This document shows positions 16,600 to 24,779 of a stretch of DNA of 60,686 nt, one piece after another. The notes below the pieces were generated by a model that saw nothing but the letters and a program-made list of their open reading frames with translations, searched no databases and was not told the origin of the DNA. How positions within the stretch are numbered: the stretch's first letter is position 1; every line of letters starts with the position of its first letter. A program made the translations under genes and the position numbers. Source of the stretch: DASZYT01 sp035545275 (GTDB lineage: Bacteria > Patescibacteriota > Saccharimonadia > Saccharimonadales > UBA4665); assembly GCA_035545275.1 (NCBI GenBank), contig DASZYT010000009.1:1-60686 (forward strand), read 5' to 3'.

Positions 16600-16613
16600 C
16601 AGAGGTGATTATA
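16600..16613 (-). promoter_or_regulatory. Promoter of the tRNA-Pro pair
   Basis: On the minus strand TATAAT is followed by CACCTCTGTTTTC, the same 19 bases found at the tRNA-His promoter. A leader of about 110 nt, with a strong ATGAGA/TCTCAT hairpin near the tRNA, follows. It does not match the three-helix leader of the other tRNAs. Confidence 0.65.
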
Positions 16614-16621
16614 ACTTAGAA

Positions 16622-16751
16622 ACGGAGATAAATCAAAGTTAACTTTGATTTATCGAGTATCGCCGGTTATCTCGAAGAGATACGTAGGAGCGGAGAAAAA
16701 GCAAAGCTTGCTTAGCTCTTTTGAGCACCGCCAGATATCTCGAAGAGATAC
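16622..16751 (+). repeat. Two hairpin repeat units (locus 2)
   Basis: Two tandem units fill the gap between the tRNA-Pro promoter and the exonuclease gene. Each reads CGGAG, a stem-loop (first ATAAATCAAAG-TTAA-CTTTGATTTAT, second AAAAAGCAAAG-CTTG-CTTAGC), then GAGYAYCGCC, then the palindrome TATCTC-GAA-GAGATA. Stems differ while the CGGAG and right-hand modules are kept. Confidence 0.7.
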
Positions 16752-16779
16752 GAATAACAGAGGAAAACTCCACTCTCGT

Positions 16780-17355
16780 TTATGAACTGAGGCCCAGGGC
16801 TTTGAAAGCGGCCAGCGCAGCCACCGTCGCGTCATCTACGGGATGATGCCGGGCAAACTTGCCCTGGCGGATAACCTGGGCGATCAGCCGGCTCTTGGCC
16901 GACGGATCATGCCCGGTAGCGAGCAGTATCGAGGTCAAATCCAGGATAGGAAACGGATGCTGCCAGTAGCGAGTTTCGAGGTCGTCTTCCTGGCATCGCA
17001 GCAAAAACCGATATTCCACCGGGTAGCCATTGCTTACCAACACATAGTCGGACGCCAGCTCTGCCTTGAGATACCATTCCCAAAAATCATGGCGCAAAGC
17101 CTTCTGGTCGTCGTGAGTAACCGGTATGTCTGCGATGACCGGCAAGACGTTAGCCGTGACCCACGGATCGATCGCCTGCTCGATGGGACAGCGTGCTACA
17201 AATTTGTCGACTATGTTGCCCTGGGCATCTACTACGACCGCACCAATCGCGAAGGCGTCGCCATGCAGCCCGTTGGTCTCCAGGTCAAAGCTCAGCAGCT
17301 TGGTCTGGGGACCAAGCGGGGGCAATTTGGGAGGCTTGGTAATAGGAGTAACCAT
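16780..17355 (-). CDS. DEDDh 3'-5' exonuclease
   Basis: This 191-residue protein has the RNase T/PolC exonuclease fold. The first acidic motif is LLSFDLETNGLHGD and the last is HHPVDDATVAALAAF, the HxxxxD site. It degrades DNA or RNA from 3' ends using two metal ions; the true substrate (proofreading, oligoribonuclease-like or tRNA trimming) cannot be told. It is the last gene of a run with the histidine phosphatase (3 nt apart) and the HAD hydrolase. Downstream lie the hairpin repeats. Confidence 0.8.
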   Translation of the reverse strand: MVTPITKPPKLPPLGPQTKLLSFDLETNGLHGDAFAIGAVVVDAQGNIVDKFVARCPIEQAIDPWVTANVLPVIADIPVTHDDQKALRHDFWEWYLKAELASDYVLVSNGYPVEYRFLLRCQEDDLETRYWQHPFPILDLTSILLATGHDPSAKSRLIAQVIRQGKFARHHPVDDATVAALAAFKALGLSS

Positions 17356-17358
17356 GTC

Positions 17359-17895
17359 TTACAGCTTAAACTCGTAAATCTCAGCGTTTTTGAAAGCTTC
17401 AAGCTTGTACATATGGCTGTGGTGCAGGTTTTGATTAATGGCCCGCACGGCCCGGCCGGCGCCGCCGTGGCTCACCACCAGAATGGTGTTCTGTTTTTGC
17501 TCGCGTAACCAATCCAGCGCTTTGCCGAGACGCTCATATATCTGCTCGGTCGTTTCCACACTATCGTGCACCGTGTTGTTTTGCAGGTGCTCCTGAAAAA
17601 TTTCCGAGGGACGTCCCTCATAAATACCATATGCTCGCTCCACAAAAAGCAGATTGGTTACGATGTCCTCCGGCTTATATCCAATCTCTTTCGCGATTAT
17701 TGTCGCCGTCTCGACCGTGCGGATCATGGGCGAGCATACGATCAGCTCTATGCCTTTGCCCTTGAGGTCTTGGCCGGCTTTTTTAGCCTGGTCACGCCCA
17801 GTGGCCGTAAGATGGATATCATTGCCGCCGCCCGACACAATGCCGGCTACATTGGATTCGCTTTCACCGTGTCGCACAAAGTAAATGGTCTTCAT
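17359..17895 (-). CDS. Histidine phosphatase superfamily protein
   Basis: This 178-residue protein carries the phosphoglycerate-mutase-like signature FVRHGESESN (catalytic His), then LTATGRDQAKKAGQDL, the acidic ERAYGIYEGR segment, and VVSHGGAGRAV with the second catalytic histidine. It could be a phosphatase of sugar phosphates, nucleotides or cofactors. I took the ATG that gives MKTIYFVRHG; four extra residues from an upstream TTG place the start right against the purine-rich site and look less likely. It overlaps the read-through tail of the frameshifted HAD gene. Confidence 0.85.
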   Translation of the reverse strand: MKTIYFVRHGESESNVAGIVSGGGNDIHLTATGRDQAKKAGQDLKGKGIELIVCSPMIRTVETATIIAKEIGYKPEDIVTNLLFVERAYGIYEGRPSEIFQEHLQNNTVHDSVETTEQIYERLGKALDWLREQKQNTILVVSHGGAGRAVRAINQNLHHSHMYKLEAFKNAEIYEFKL

Positions 17896-18635
17896 ATTAT
17901 TTGGCAAGCTCCTGGGCGCAGTTCACGACTAAACCTAGGCTCAACTTTGCTTTGTGCTGTACGGACATGCAGAGTATTCATACTACTATGATAACTGATT
18001 GACCAGCTCACTCCATGAACGAATTGTATAGGTCGGATTTTCGACCGCCAGTTCATCGAACGTATGAAACGCGTGATGTTCGGGCGGAAGAACAATACGC
18101 TATCTATACCGGCATTGTGAGCAGCACGGATGTCCTTCTCTGAATCGCCCAGCATGATTACTTTTTGCTTTTCTGTCTGCAATTTGTCTATTGCCGTCAG
18201 GATACTTCCCGGATCGGGTTTGTGCGCTGCCATCTCGTTACCGCATATCGTCACGTCAAAAATGTCATTAAGACCATGGCTTGCCAAAATGACATCCGTC
18301 GTCGAACGGGCCGTTGCGGTAATGAGTGCCAGCTTCTTGCCTTTCTGTTTGAGAGCAGCGAGCACGGCCTCGATGTGGGGGTATAGTTTTATTCTTGTCA
18401 TAGAGACCGCAGCCTTGCTGTCCCACTCCGAAAATATCTCGGACAAATCCTCCTTTGGAACTCCCAGCTCCACCAAGCCGTTCTCGGCATTACCGAATAT
18501 CTTCCGGATGAGCGTTTTGTCGTCTGCCACAATGTCGTATCGTTTGAGTGTCGCCTTGACGATCCGCATCCAGGCATCAAACGTCTGAGTGACTGTGCCA
18601 TCCATATCAAACAGATAGGCGTCGTAGTCTTTCAC
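17892..18635 (-). CDS. HAD-family hydrolase, frameshifted near its 3' end
   Basis: The frame codes for 247 residues with HAD motifs LFDMDGTVTQ (nucleophile), ALITATAR, the lysine in AAHKPDPG and MLGDSEKDIRAAHNAGI. After VLFF the reading becomes basic and unlike a HAD protein. Shifting by one base near 18088-18092 restores a normal ending (PPEHHAFHTFDELAVE ... LVNQLS) with a stop at 17986. A one-base loss in the TTCTTCCG run is therefore likely, either a real mutation or a sequence error. The start is GTG. It is probably a phosphoglycolate-phosphatase-like enzyme; the substrate is unknown. Confidence 0.75.
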   Translation of the reverse strand: MKDYDAYLFDMDGTVTQTFDAWMRIVKATLKRYDIVADDKTLIRKIFGNAENGLVELGVPKEDLSEIFSEWDSKAAVSMTRIKLYPHIEAVLAALKQKGKKLALITATARSTTDVILASHGLNDIFDVTICGNEMAAHKPDPGSILTAIDKLQTEKQKVIMLGDSEKDIRAAHNAGIDSVLFFRPNITRFIRSMNWRSKIRPIQFVHGVSWSISYHSSMNTLHVRTAQSKVEPRFSRELRPGACQII

Positions 18636-18645
18636 AACAGATTAC

Positions 18646-20154
18646 CTACTTGGCGAATTCGATGGCACGGGTTTCGCGGATAACATTCACCTTGATGGTG
18701 CCGGGGTACTGCATGGTCGACTCGATTTTGGTGGCGATGTCGCGCGCCAACTTGATGGCGCTCAAATCATCAATAGATTGTGGTTTCACGAATACGCGCA
18801 CTTCGCGCCCGGCGCTGATGGCGTAGCTCTTTTCGATGCCGTCAAAGCTGTTGGCGACGTTTTCAAGCTCTTTCATGCGCTCAACGAAGTTCTCGGCCGA
18901 AATGTTGCGAGCACCAGGCCGGCTGGCGCTGATGGCGTCGCACACGCGGACAATGAGCGCTTCGGTGCTAGTAGCTTCCATGTCGTCGTGGTGCTGCTCG
19001 GCAGCCTGGGCAACTTCCTCGGGTGCGCCATATTTACGCAGCATCTCGCCAGAGATGTGGTGGTGTTTGCCTTCCATCTTGTGCGTGAGTGCTTTGCCCA
19101 GGTCGTGCATGAGCGTGGCGTACTTGGTAACTTTGACGTTGGCACCCAGCTCTTCGGCGATCATGCCGGCCATGTGCGCCATTTCAGTAGAGTGCTTCAG
19201 TACGTTCTGGCCGTAACTCGTGCGGTACTTCAGCTCGCCCAACAGATGCAACAGCTCTTTGGGGATACCGATGACGCCCACTTCGCGGGCAGCGTCCTCG
19301 CCGGCACGTACCACGTCCTTTTCCACATTCTTTTGCGCTTTTTCGACGACCTCTTCGATGCGGCCAGGGTGGATGCGGCCGTCTTTCATGAGCATCTCCA
19401 GCGCCTGACGGGCCACCTCGCGGCGCACCGGGTCAAAGCTGGACAGCACGATGTAGCCCGGCGTATCGTCTACCATGATGTCCACGCCGGTGGCGCGTTG
19501 CAGCGCCTGGATGTTGCGGCCCTCTTTGCCGATGATACGGCCCTTCATCTCTTCGTCCTCGAGCTTCACACTAGTGACCGTACGTTCTGCCGTCACCTCT
19601 GACGACATGCGCTCCATGGCGGTGGTAATGATAAGCGCCGCTTGCTCCTCAGCGTTTTCGCGGGCTTCGTTCTGCAGCTTGGCCACAAGCCCCGTCAGGT
19701 CGTGCTTAATGTCGCGCTCGGTCATCTGCATAAGCTTTTCGGCAGCCTCACCCTTGCTTAGCTTGGCAATCTTTTCCAGCTTTTCCTGCTGCTTGGTACG
19801 GATATCGCGAATCTCGTCCTTGAGTTTTTCAACTTCATCCTCGCTGGTGCGCAGCTTTTCGGTGCGCTTGTCGAGGTCATCGAGCTTTTTGTCGAGCGCT
19901 TCTTCGCGCTGCACTAGGCGGCTTTCCAAATCTTTGAGCTCACGACGCCGCGCCTGCTCTTCTTTGCGGCCTTCTTCGGCCACTTTCAGGGCTTCTTCGC
20001 GCGCCTCTGTTAACTGTTTGTCTGCCTCTTTTTTGGCCTTGGCCAGTTCCTTTTTGGCTTGGTCTTCGGCGGTGCCGATTCGTTTTTTGGTAACGACCGA
20101 ATTTGCGCCAAAGCCAACAACTAGCCCTACAATTGCGAGCACAGCTTCTAACAT
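18646..20154 (-). CDS. rny: Ribonuclease Y
   Basis: RNase Y is a membrane-tethered endoribonuclease that starts mRNA decay in bacteria lacking RNase E. The 502-residue protein has an N-terminal membrane anchor (LAIVGLVVGFGANSVV), a long coiled coil (residues about 25-190), a KH domain (MKGRIIGKEGRNIQALQ) and an HD domain with HSTEMAHMAG and LMHDLGKALTHK, then EQHHDD. It has an AAAGGA ribosome site. The HAD gene follows 10 nt downstream, so they are probably co-transcribed. Confidence 0.96.
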   Translation of the reverse strand: MLEAVLAIVGLVVGFGANSVVTKKRIGTAEDQAKKELAKAKKEADKQLTEAREEALKVAEEGRKEEQARRRELKDLESRLVQREEALDKKLDDLDKRTEKLRTSEDEVEKLKDEIRDIRTKQQEKLEKIAKLSKGEAAEKLMQMTERDIKHDLTGLVAKLQNEARENAEEQAALIITTAMERMSSEVTAERTVTSVKLEDEEMKGRIIGKEGRNIQALQRATGVDIMVDDTPGYIVLSSFDPVRREVARQALEMLMKDGRIHPGRIEEVVEKAQKNVEKDVVRAGEDAAREVGVIGIPKELLHLLGELKYRTSYGQNVLKHSTEMAHMAGMIAEELGANVKVTKYATLMHDLGKALTHKMEGKHHHISGEMLRKYGAPEEVAQAAEQHHDDMEATSTEALIVRVCDAISASRPGARNISAENFVERMKELENVANSFDGIEKSYAISAGREVRVFVKPQSIDDLSAIKLARDIATKIESTMQYPGTIKVNVIRETRAIEFAK

Positions 20155-20338
20155 CGCATGTCCTTTCTATAGACGCAGACTACCTCTGGAAAATCGCTAT
20201 CACTTCTCTATCTCTGCAGGGGAGTCTGAAAATCAAGATAAATTAAAATTTCTACAGGATTTCCCAAAACTTGAATATCCTACGTAAAAATATACGACGA
20301 AATGAACGGTGACGTCAATTATTGGTTTAGTCTCTGTG

Positions 20339-20731
20339 CTACTTCTTTTGCTGGGTGATGTGCGGAGCGGCACCATATTCGGGCATGGCCAGCTGGTCGT
20401 TTTGGCCGTTTTGCAGCGCCGCAAGGCCGTTTTCTAACCAGTTTGGATCCTCGCGCGCCACAATGGGGATGCCCAGGCTGTAACTCAGGGCGTTGGCCAC
20501 CGTCAGCCCGATGCGTAGCCCCGTAAAACTGCCCGGCCCCTGAAACGCCACGATACCGCCGAGGTCTTTGAGCTCCTTTTGTTGGCTTTTGAGTAGCTCG
20601 TCGATTTTCCTATGTATAGTCTCAGCCAGTTGGCGGTGGGCAAGCCATGATTCATATTTCAGCTGCTTGTCGTCTTCATACAAACCCAGTTCGGCCTCAG
20701 GTTTATCAGTGCGGATAGTAATGATTAACAC
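20339..20731 (-). CDS. tsaB: TsaB-like tRNA t6A synthesis protein (short)
   Basis: TsaB is an inactive ASKHA-fold partner that scaffolds TsaD in making N6-threonylcarbamoyl-adenosine on tRNAs that read ANN codons. The motif FQGPGSFTGLRIGLTVANALS is clear. The protein is only 130 residues, against about 220 in most bacteria: the second lobe is missing and the C terminus is a polar tail. The start is GTG, 1 nt after the tsaE stop. TsaD and TsaC are not in the window. Confidence 0.8.
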   Translation of the reverse strand: MLIITIRTDKPEAELGLYEDDKQLKYESWLAHRQLAETIHRKIDELLKSQQKELKDLGGIVAFQGPGSFTGLRIGLTVANALSYSLGIPIVAREDPNWLENGLAALQNGQNDQLAMPEYGAAPHITQQKK

Positions 20732-20732
20732 G

Positions 20733-21200
20733 CTAACTATCTTTCTCGATTAAATATGATAATTTTTTCGGATACCTGAACGTAAGCCTGCGATCATTTT
20801 CGCCGGTGGCCTCAAGCCGCACGGTTAGCCGCTCGGCAGGGAGGACATTGTCGACGATGTCACCCCACTCCACGACCACCACTACCTGGGGGTCGTTCGC
20901 CGCTTCAGCAATCTCATCGGCCATGATGCCAGCCTCGCTCAAACGGTAAAAATCGTAGTGAAACAAACGCAGTTTGCCAGCATCGTACTCGTTGGTAAGC
21001 GTAAATGTCGGGCTGCTGACTCGGTCATGACTACCCATGCCTTTTGCCAGCCCTCTTACAAACGTAGTCTTACCACCGCCCAAATCGCTGACGAGTTCGA
21101 TGACCTCGCCGCCACGCAATTTACTTCCCAGCTGTTCGGCGAGTCGCTCGGTGTTTTCTGAACTGGTGGATACGGTTTGCCACGTCAACTCTGTACTCAT
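20733..21200 (-). CDS. tsaE: TsaE, tRNA t6A synthesis ATPase
   Basis: TsaE is the P-loop ATPase that recycles the TsaBD complex. The 155-residue protein has the Walker A SDLGGGKTTFVRGLAKGMG, the Walker B-like VVVVEWGDIV and SPTFTLTNEY. I chose the ATG at 21200, because the added N terminus of the longer frame is unlike the family. TACTAT ends 9 nt upstream, inside the 3' end of the preceding gene, so it may be leaderless. The first 80 nt overlap that gene in another frame. tsaB follows 1 nt later. Confidence 0.88.
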   Translation of the reverse strand: MSTELTWQTVSTSSENTERLAEQLGSKLRGGEVIELVSDLGGGKTTFVRGLAKGMGSHDRVSSPTFTLTNEYDAGKLRLFHYDFYRLSEAGIMADEIAEAANDPQVVVVVEWGDIVDNVLPAERLTVRLEATGENDRRLTFRYPKKLSYLIEKDS

Positions 21201-22524
21201 ACAGCCCGTATAGTAGCGCGGCAAGTACAACCAGGGCAAGCGTCCAGGGATGAATGGGAGTTAGCTGGGCCACATCGCTCGTAGCCGGCGAACTCACCGT
21301 ATTACTCCTTGTACTGGAGGTACCCTTGACCGAACCGCCGGACGATGGTGAGCCGGGAGATGTGGGCCCGGACGATTTCGAGGACGAGGCAGTCAGGTTG
21401 GCCTGGTCCACCACATTGGCAGCGTTTGGTGTAGGCGATAGGGTCCAATACCACGTGCCCTCGGCCAGGGCCCACGCTTGGCCGTCTTTGGCCGAACCGT
21501 AGGCATTGGTTTGGCTAATGAGAGTCCCAAGCGGATCGGTTAAGTCGGCTTGGCTCCCACTGTTGCTTAGGCTTAAGCCAGTGCTCGACGAGTAAAACGC
21601 CGTGAAGCTACGGGCAGGCAGCTTAGTGCCGAGGCCGAAGGTAAAATGATGCTTCGTAGCCGTGCCGGTCTCTAGCACAAAGCCACTGAGGTCAAACGCC
21701 ACAGCATTAGGGTTATACAATTCGATGAATTCATCCGTGCCGTCGTTGCCAGTGCCAGCAGGATTGGGCAACAGTTCGGTAATCTGCGGGGCCTCTAGGC
21801 CCTTGTCGGCTGCCGGAATAGTAGGAGTGCTGTTAGTGCCTTGGCTTGCCAGACTGATAATGGTAGCGGGCGGGCCGGTTGCGTCGTGCGGCCAGACATA
21901 CAACGCAGTCCCCGTGGGGTCGGCCGGCGAGGTGTAGGTGGTAAGCGTGCAGTTGGCATAATCGCCGACCTGCCACTGTGCGCTCGCCGCGTCAAAATAC
22001 CATACCGGGTCGGTGTACTGGCTGGTCTCTTGCTTCAAATCAATCTCGCCGGACGGCAGAGCCGTGGTAGACGTAGATTTCCCCCAGTACGCATTGGCCT
22101 GCGGATCGGTCAATTGAGTAAAGCTGCCCGCCGACTCATGCCAGAGTGCAAGCCTACCACTAGTATTGCTGAGCGTAGGAGACAATTTTGTCACGTAGAC
22201 CGCATCACAGGTTTGTCGGACGTCACCGCCATTAAGCAGCACTGCCTGACCATTTTTTAGCGGTACGTCAGGCAGCTGCTGTACCGGTGGGGCCGTAACT
22301 CCCGTAGCATCATCGCTCACATACCCCAGCCAGTAATTACTGAGGTGCTGGATGTCGCCAGTGCCGATATTTTGCAGCACCACGAATTCATTGCCAGTGA
22401 TTTCTATTTCACGAAATACGAGATGTGGTACGGTTGTGTCGGCGTACACGGCAGAGGAAAGCGGAACGGTTAACCCGAACAGTACCGCGATGAATCCGGT
22501 CGTTATCCTCCGACACACCTTCAT
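21121..22524 (-). CDS. Anchored secreted lamin-tail-domain protein
   Basis: This 467-residue protein has a signal peptide (GFIAVLFGLTVPLSSAVYA), an extracellular region with a lamin-tail (LTD) domain at about residues 250-360 (PQITELLPNPAGTGNDGTDEFIELYNPN, GFVLETG), and a Ser/Gly/Thr-rich linker. A late membrane segment (WTLALVVLAALLYGLYEY) with a basic cytoplasmic tail follows. LTD domains are beta sandwiches found in surface proteins and secreted nucleases, and no nuclease domain is seen here. Its 3' end overlaps tsaE by 80 nt, unusually long. Confidence 0.78.
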   Translation of the reverse strand: MKVCRRITTGFIAVLFGLTVPLSSAVYADTTVPHLVFREIEITGNEFVVLQNIGTGDIQHLSNYWLGYVSDDATGVTAPPVQQLPDVPLKNGQAVLLNGGDVRQTCDAVYVTKLSPTLSNTSGRLALWHESAGSFTQLTDPQANAYWGKSTSTTALPSGEIDLKQETSQYTDPVWYFDAASAQWQVGDYANCTLTTYTSPADPTGTALYVWPHDATGPPATIISLASQGTNSTPTIPAADKGLEAPQITELLPNPAGTGNDGTDEFIELYNPNAVAFDLSGFVLETGTATKHHFTFGLGTKLPARSFTAFYSSSTGLSLSNSGSQADLTDPLGTLISQTNAYGSAKDGQAWALAEGTWYWTLSPTPNAANVVDQANLTASSSKSSGPTSPGSPSSGGSVKGTSSTRSNTVSSPATSDVAQLTPIHPWTLALVVLAALLYGLYEYRVDVANRIHQFRKHRATRRTAGK

Positions 22525-22597
22525 TGCGGGCGATTGTAACCAAGCCGCTACCCACATGCAAGCAAGAGCGTTTTGTGACTCGCGCTATACTGGAAGT

Positions 22598-23122
22598 ATG
22601 CTGCAGTTGAGTGACGCCATTATCAACCGCTCGGTTTTAAGCCTACGCACCGGGTCGCAAGTGGCCGTGGCCGCTACTCCTATTATTAATCCCAAAAATT
22701 TAAAAATCGAAGGCTTTTACTGCACCGACCGCTTTGGTAAAGACCCGTTGATATTGCTTTACCAGGATATACGCGACACTATTCCGCAGGGTTTTGTGGT
22801 TAATGATCATGACGTGTTGGTAGCACCAGACGAATTGGTGCGCTTAGACGACGTACTCAAGCTCAACTTTGAACTTATTGGCAAATCAGTAGAGACAGTC
22901 AGCAAAGAAAAAGTTGGCAAAGTGAGCGACTATGCCGTAGAAATGGAAACCATGTATGTGCAAAAGCTATACGTCCAGCAGTCGCTCATCAAAAGTTTTA
23001 CTGGCGGCAGCTTAAGTATCGACCGCTCGCAAATCCACGAAATCACGCCGCGGCGTATCATCATCAACGACCTTGAAGCTACCGCCAAGTCTCCGGCTAC
23101 TGTACCGAGTGTAGCCGCCTAG
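22598..23122 (+). CDS. PRC-barrel domain protein
   Basis: This 174-residue soluble protein contains two PRC-barrel-like beta units: one near VLSLRTGSQVAVAATPIINPKNLKIEGFYC, and a second near GKSVETVSKEKVGKVSDYAVEMETMYVQKL. PRC barrels occur in RimM (ribosome maturation) and in photosynthetic reaction centres, and act as docking modules. The partner here is unknown. TATACT at 22586-22591 ends 6 nt before the ATG, so the message is probably leaderless. The gene is divergent from the LTD-protein gene. Confidence 0.8.
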   Translation: MLQLSDAIINRSVLSLRTGSQVAVAATPIINPKNLKIEGFYCTDRFGKDPLILLYQDIRDTIPQGFVVNDHDVLVAPDELVRLDDVLKLNFELIGKSVETVSKEKVGKVSDYAVEMETMYVQKLYVQQSLIKSFTGGSLSIDRSQIHEITPRRIIINDLEATAKSPATVPSVAA

Positions 23123-23182
23123 AGCGGTTGCCCTATATGCGACCAGCTAGTACACTTATTATTAGCGTAAGAGGAAATAAAT

Positions 23183-24778
23183 ATGTCATTCGGTGGCGGT
23201 GGAAGCGGCGGCGGTCAGATTGCAACAAGCAGCGATGTCGCATTAAATAATCCTGCAAACGAGCAGATACTGACTTATGACAATGGCACGGCGAAATGGG
23301 TCAATAAGTCTTCGCCGTTAGCCCCGCTAGTAAAACGCACGCGGCTGGGCTCGTACTATCAAACCAGCAACGGCGTGTACAACTTTGGTACACGTGAGTC
23401 AACGCTGGGCCGGACATTCGATATTTATTCCTGCTTTATCTCGTTTGATTCGTCCGCCGCCTCGCATACCGAAATAACCACGGCCGCCCAAACGCACGAC
23501 CTTTTGGTCGCCTGGGAACCGCAAAAGACCGTCGGGCTGAACTTTTCCGACATCCTGGCTGGTACGTACGATAGCAAGCTGGATGAGTGGATTAACTATT
23601 TCATTAGTTTGCCTTGCCGTGTATACATTCGTTTCGGACACGAGATGAACGGTAGCTGGAGCCACTATTCACCCCTTTATTCCGGTTCGGACAGCTCAAA
23701 CTGCACCAGTGCGGCACAGTTCGTCCAAGTCTGGCAATATGTCTATAACCGCGCCAAAACGACCGATGGTGCCAAAAACATTTACTTTGTCTTTTGCCCT
23801 AACGCCAACGACTCGCCCTCGCAGACGGGCAATGCTATGGAAGATTTTTATCCTGGAGATGCCTACGTCGATATCGTGGGCTACGACGCCTACAATGCCC
23901 TCAGTGGCTCGTACCTTTCGGCTGACGACACGCTGCTGGGCAACACCGGCCAAGCCGGCGGCTACGCCCGCGTGACAGCACTCAACGCCACCGCACCGGT
24001 GTGGCTCTGCGAAACCGGCTGCGTGGATCTTAGTGACCCCAAAGACACCGGCAACTTGGCAAACGGCCACAGCAAGGCACAGTGGTTTGCCAGCCTTGCT
24101 GAATCTACCGTTGGGCCACGGCTTGACGCCGTAGTGTTTTTCGACTGGTCGGGGACGCGCAACTGGAAAATTGACTCCTCTACCGATTCGCTCAATGGCT
24201 GGACCGCCGCATTCCGGCCCACCGGCCCTGTGCCGACCAATACCTCGACGTTCGATGCGGGTCGTTCACGCACGAGCGATTATTCCAGCTGGGCCGGCAC
24301 TTCGTTCGACCCATATCTCATAGCCAATACCGCCACACCGACATCTGGTACTGTGTATGTTACGCAGATCCGCCTCGACAATAGTGCAGCCTTATCAAAG
24401 CTAACGGTATTTATGAACGCGGCCGCCACTTCGCCGGTAAGTGGGCAGTGCTTTGCTGGCATTTATGATGCCAGCGGCAACCAGCTGGCTGTAACGGCTG
24501 ACATTTCCGGTAGCCTCAACACCTCCAGTAACTACCGAACTTTTACGATGACTTCGTCTACCAGTACCCTTGCAGCTGGTACAGTGGTATACGGCGCTAT
24601 TGTCATCAATGCCACGACCCCCGCTTCGCTCGGTATTGCCAAATTGCTCAACGGAGTCAATCTTTCACCGCTTACCAAACGCTCAGGTACCGCCGGCACT
24701 GCCGCCACAACGCTGCCCAGCACATTCTCGCCAGGTTCACTAGCAGCCGGCTCAGTGTTCTTCATGGCCGTCCAGTAG
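23183..24778 (+). CDS. GH26-like glycoside hydrolase with phage-type N terminus
   Basis: This 531-residue protein contains, at about residues 45-355, a beta/alpha barrel resembling family 26 beta-mannanases. The proposed acid/base Glu is in IRFGHEMNGSW and the nucleophile in VWLCETGC. The N terminus (SFGGGGSGGGQ, then SDVALNNPANEQILTYDNGT) reads like a phage tail-fibre linker. Residues about 360-531 form a beta-rich, Thr/Ser-rich module like phage adhesins. No signal peptide is seen, so the export route is unknown. The start has GAGGAAATAA upstream. It may act on host-surface glycans or come from a prophage; both are inference. Confidence 0.7.
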   Translation: MSFGGGGSGGGQIATSSDVALNNPANEQILTYDNGTAKWVNKSSPLAPLVKRTRLGSYYQTSNGVYNFGTRESTLGRTFDIYSCFISFDSSAASHTEITTAAQTHDLLVAWEPQKTVGLNFSDILAGTYDSKLDEWINYFISLPCRVYIRFGHEMNGSWSHYSPLYSGSDSSNCTSAAQFVQVWQYVYNRAKTTDGAKNIYFVFCPNANDSPSQTGNAMEDFYPGDAYVDIVGYDAYNALSGSYLSADDTLLGNTGQAGGYARVTALNATAPVWLCETGCVDLSDPKDTGNLANGHSKAQWFASLAESTVGPRLDAVVFFDWSGTRNWKIDSSTDSLNGWTAAFRPTGPVPTNTSTFDAGRSRTSDYSSWAGTSFDPYLIANTATPTSGTVYVTQIRLDNSAALSKLTVFMNAAATSPVSGQCFAGIYDASGNQLAVTADISGSLNTSSNYRTFTMTSSTSTLAAGTVVYGAIVINATTPASLGIAKLLNGVNLSPLTKRSGTAGTAATTLPSTFSPGSLAAGSVFFMAVQ

Positions 24779-24779
24779 G

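Noticed and set aside
23183..24778. A prophage around the GH26-like gene
   Set aside because: The neighbours are chromosomal (PRC-barrel protein, recX, recA) and no capsid, portal or terminase gene is present.
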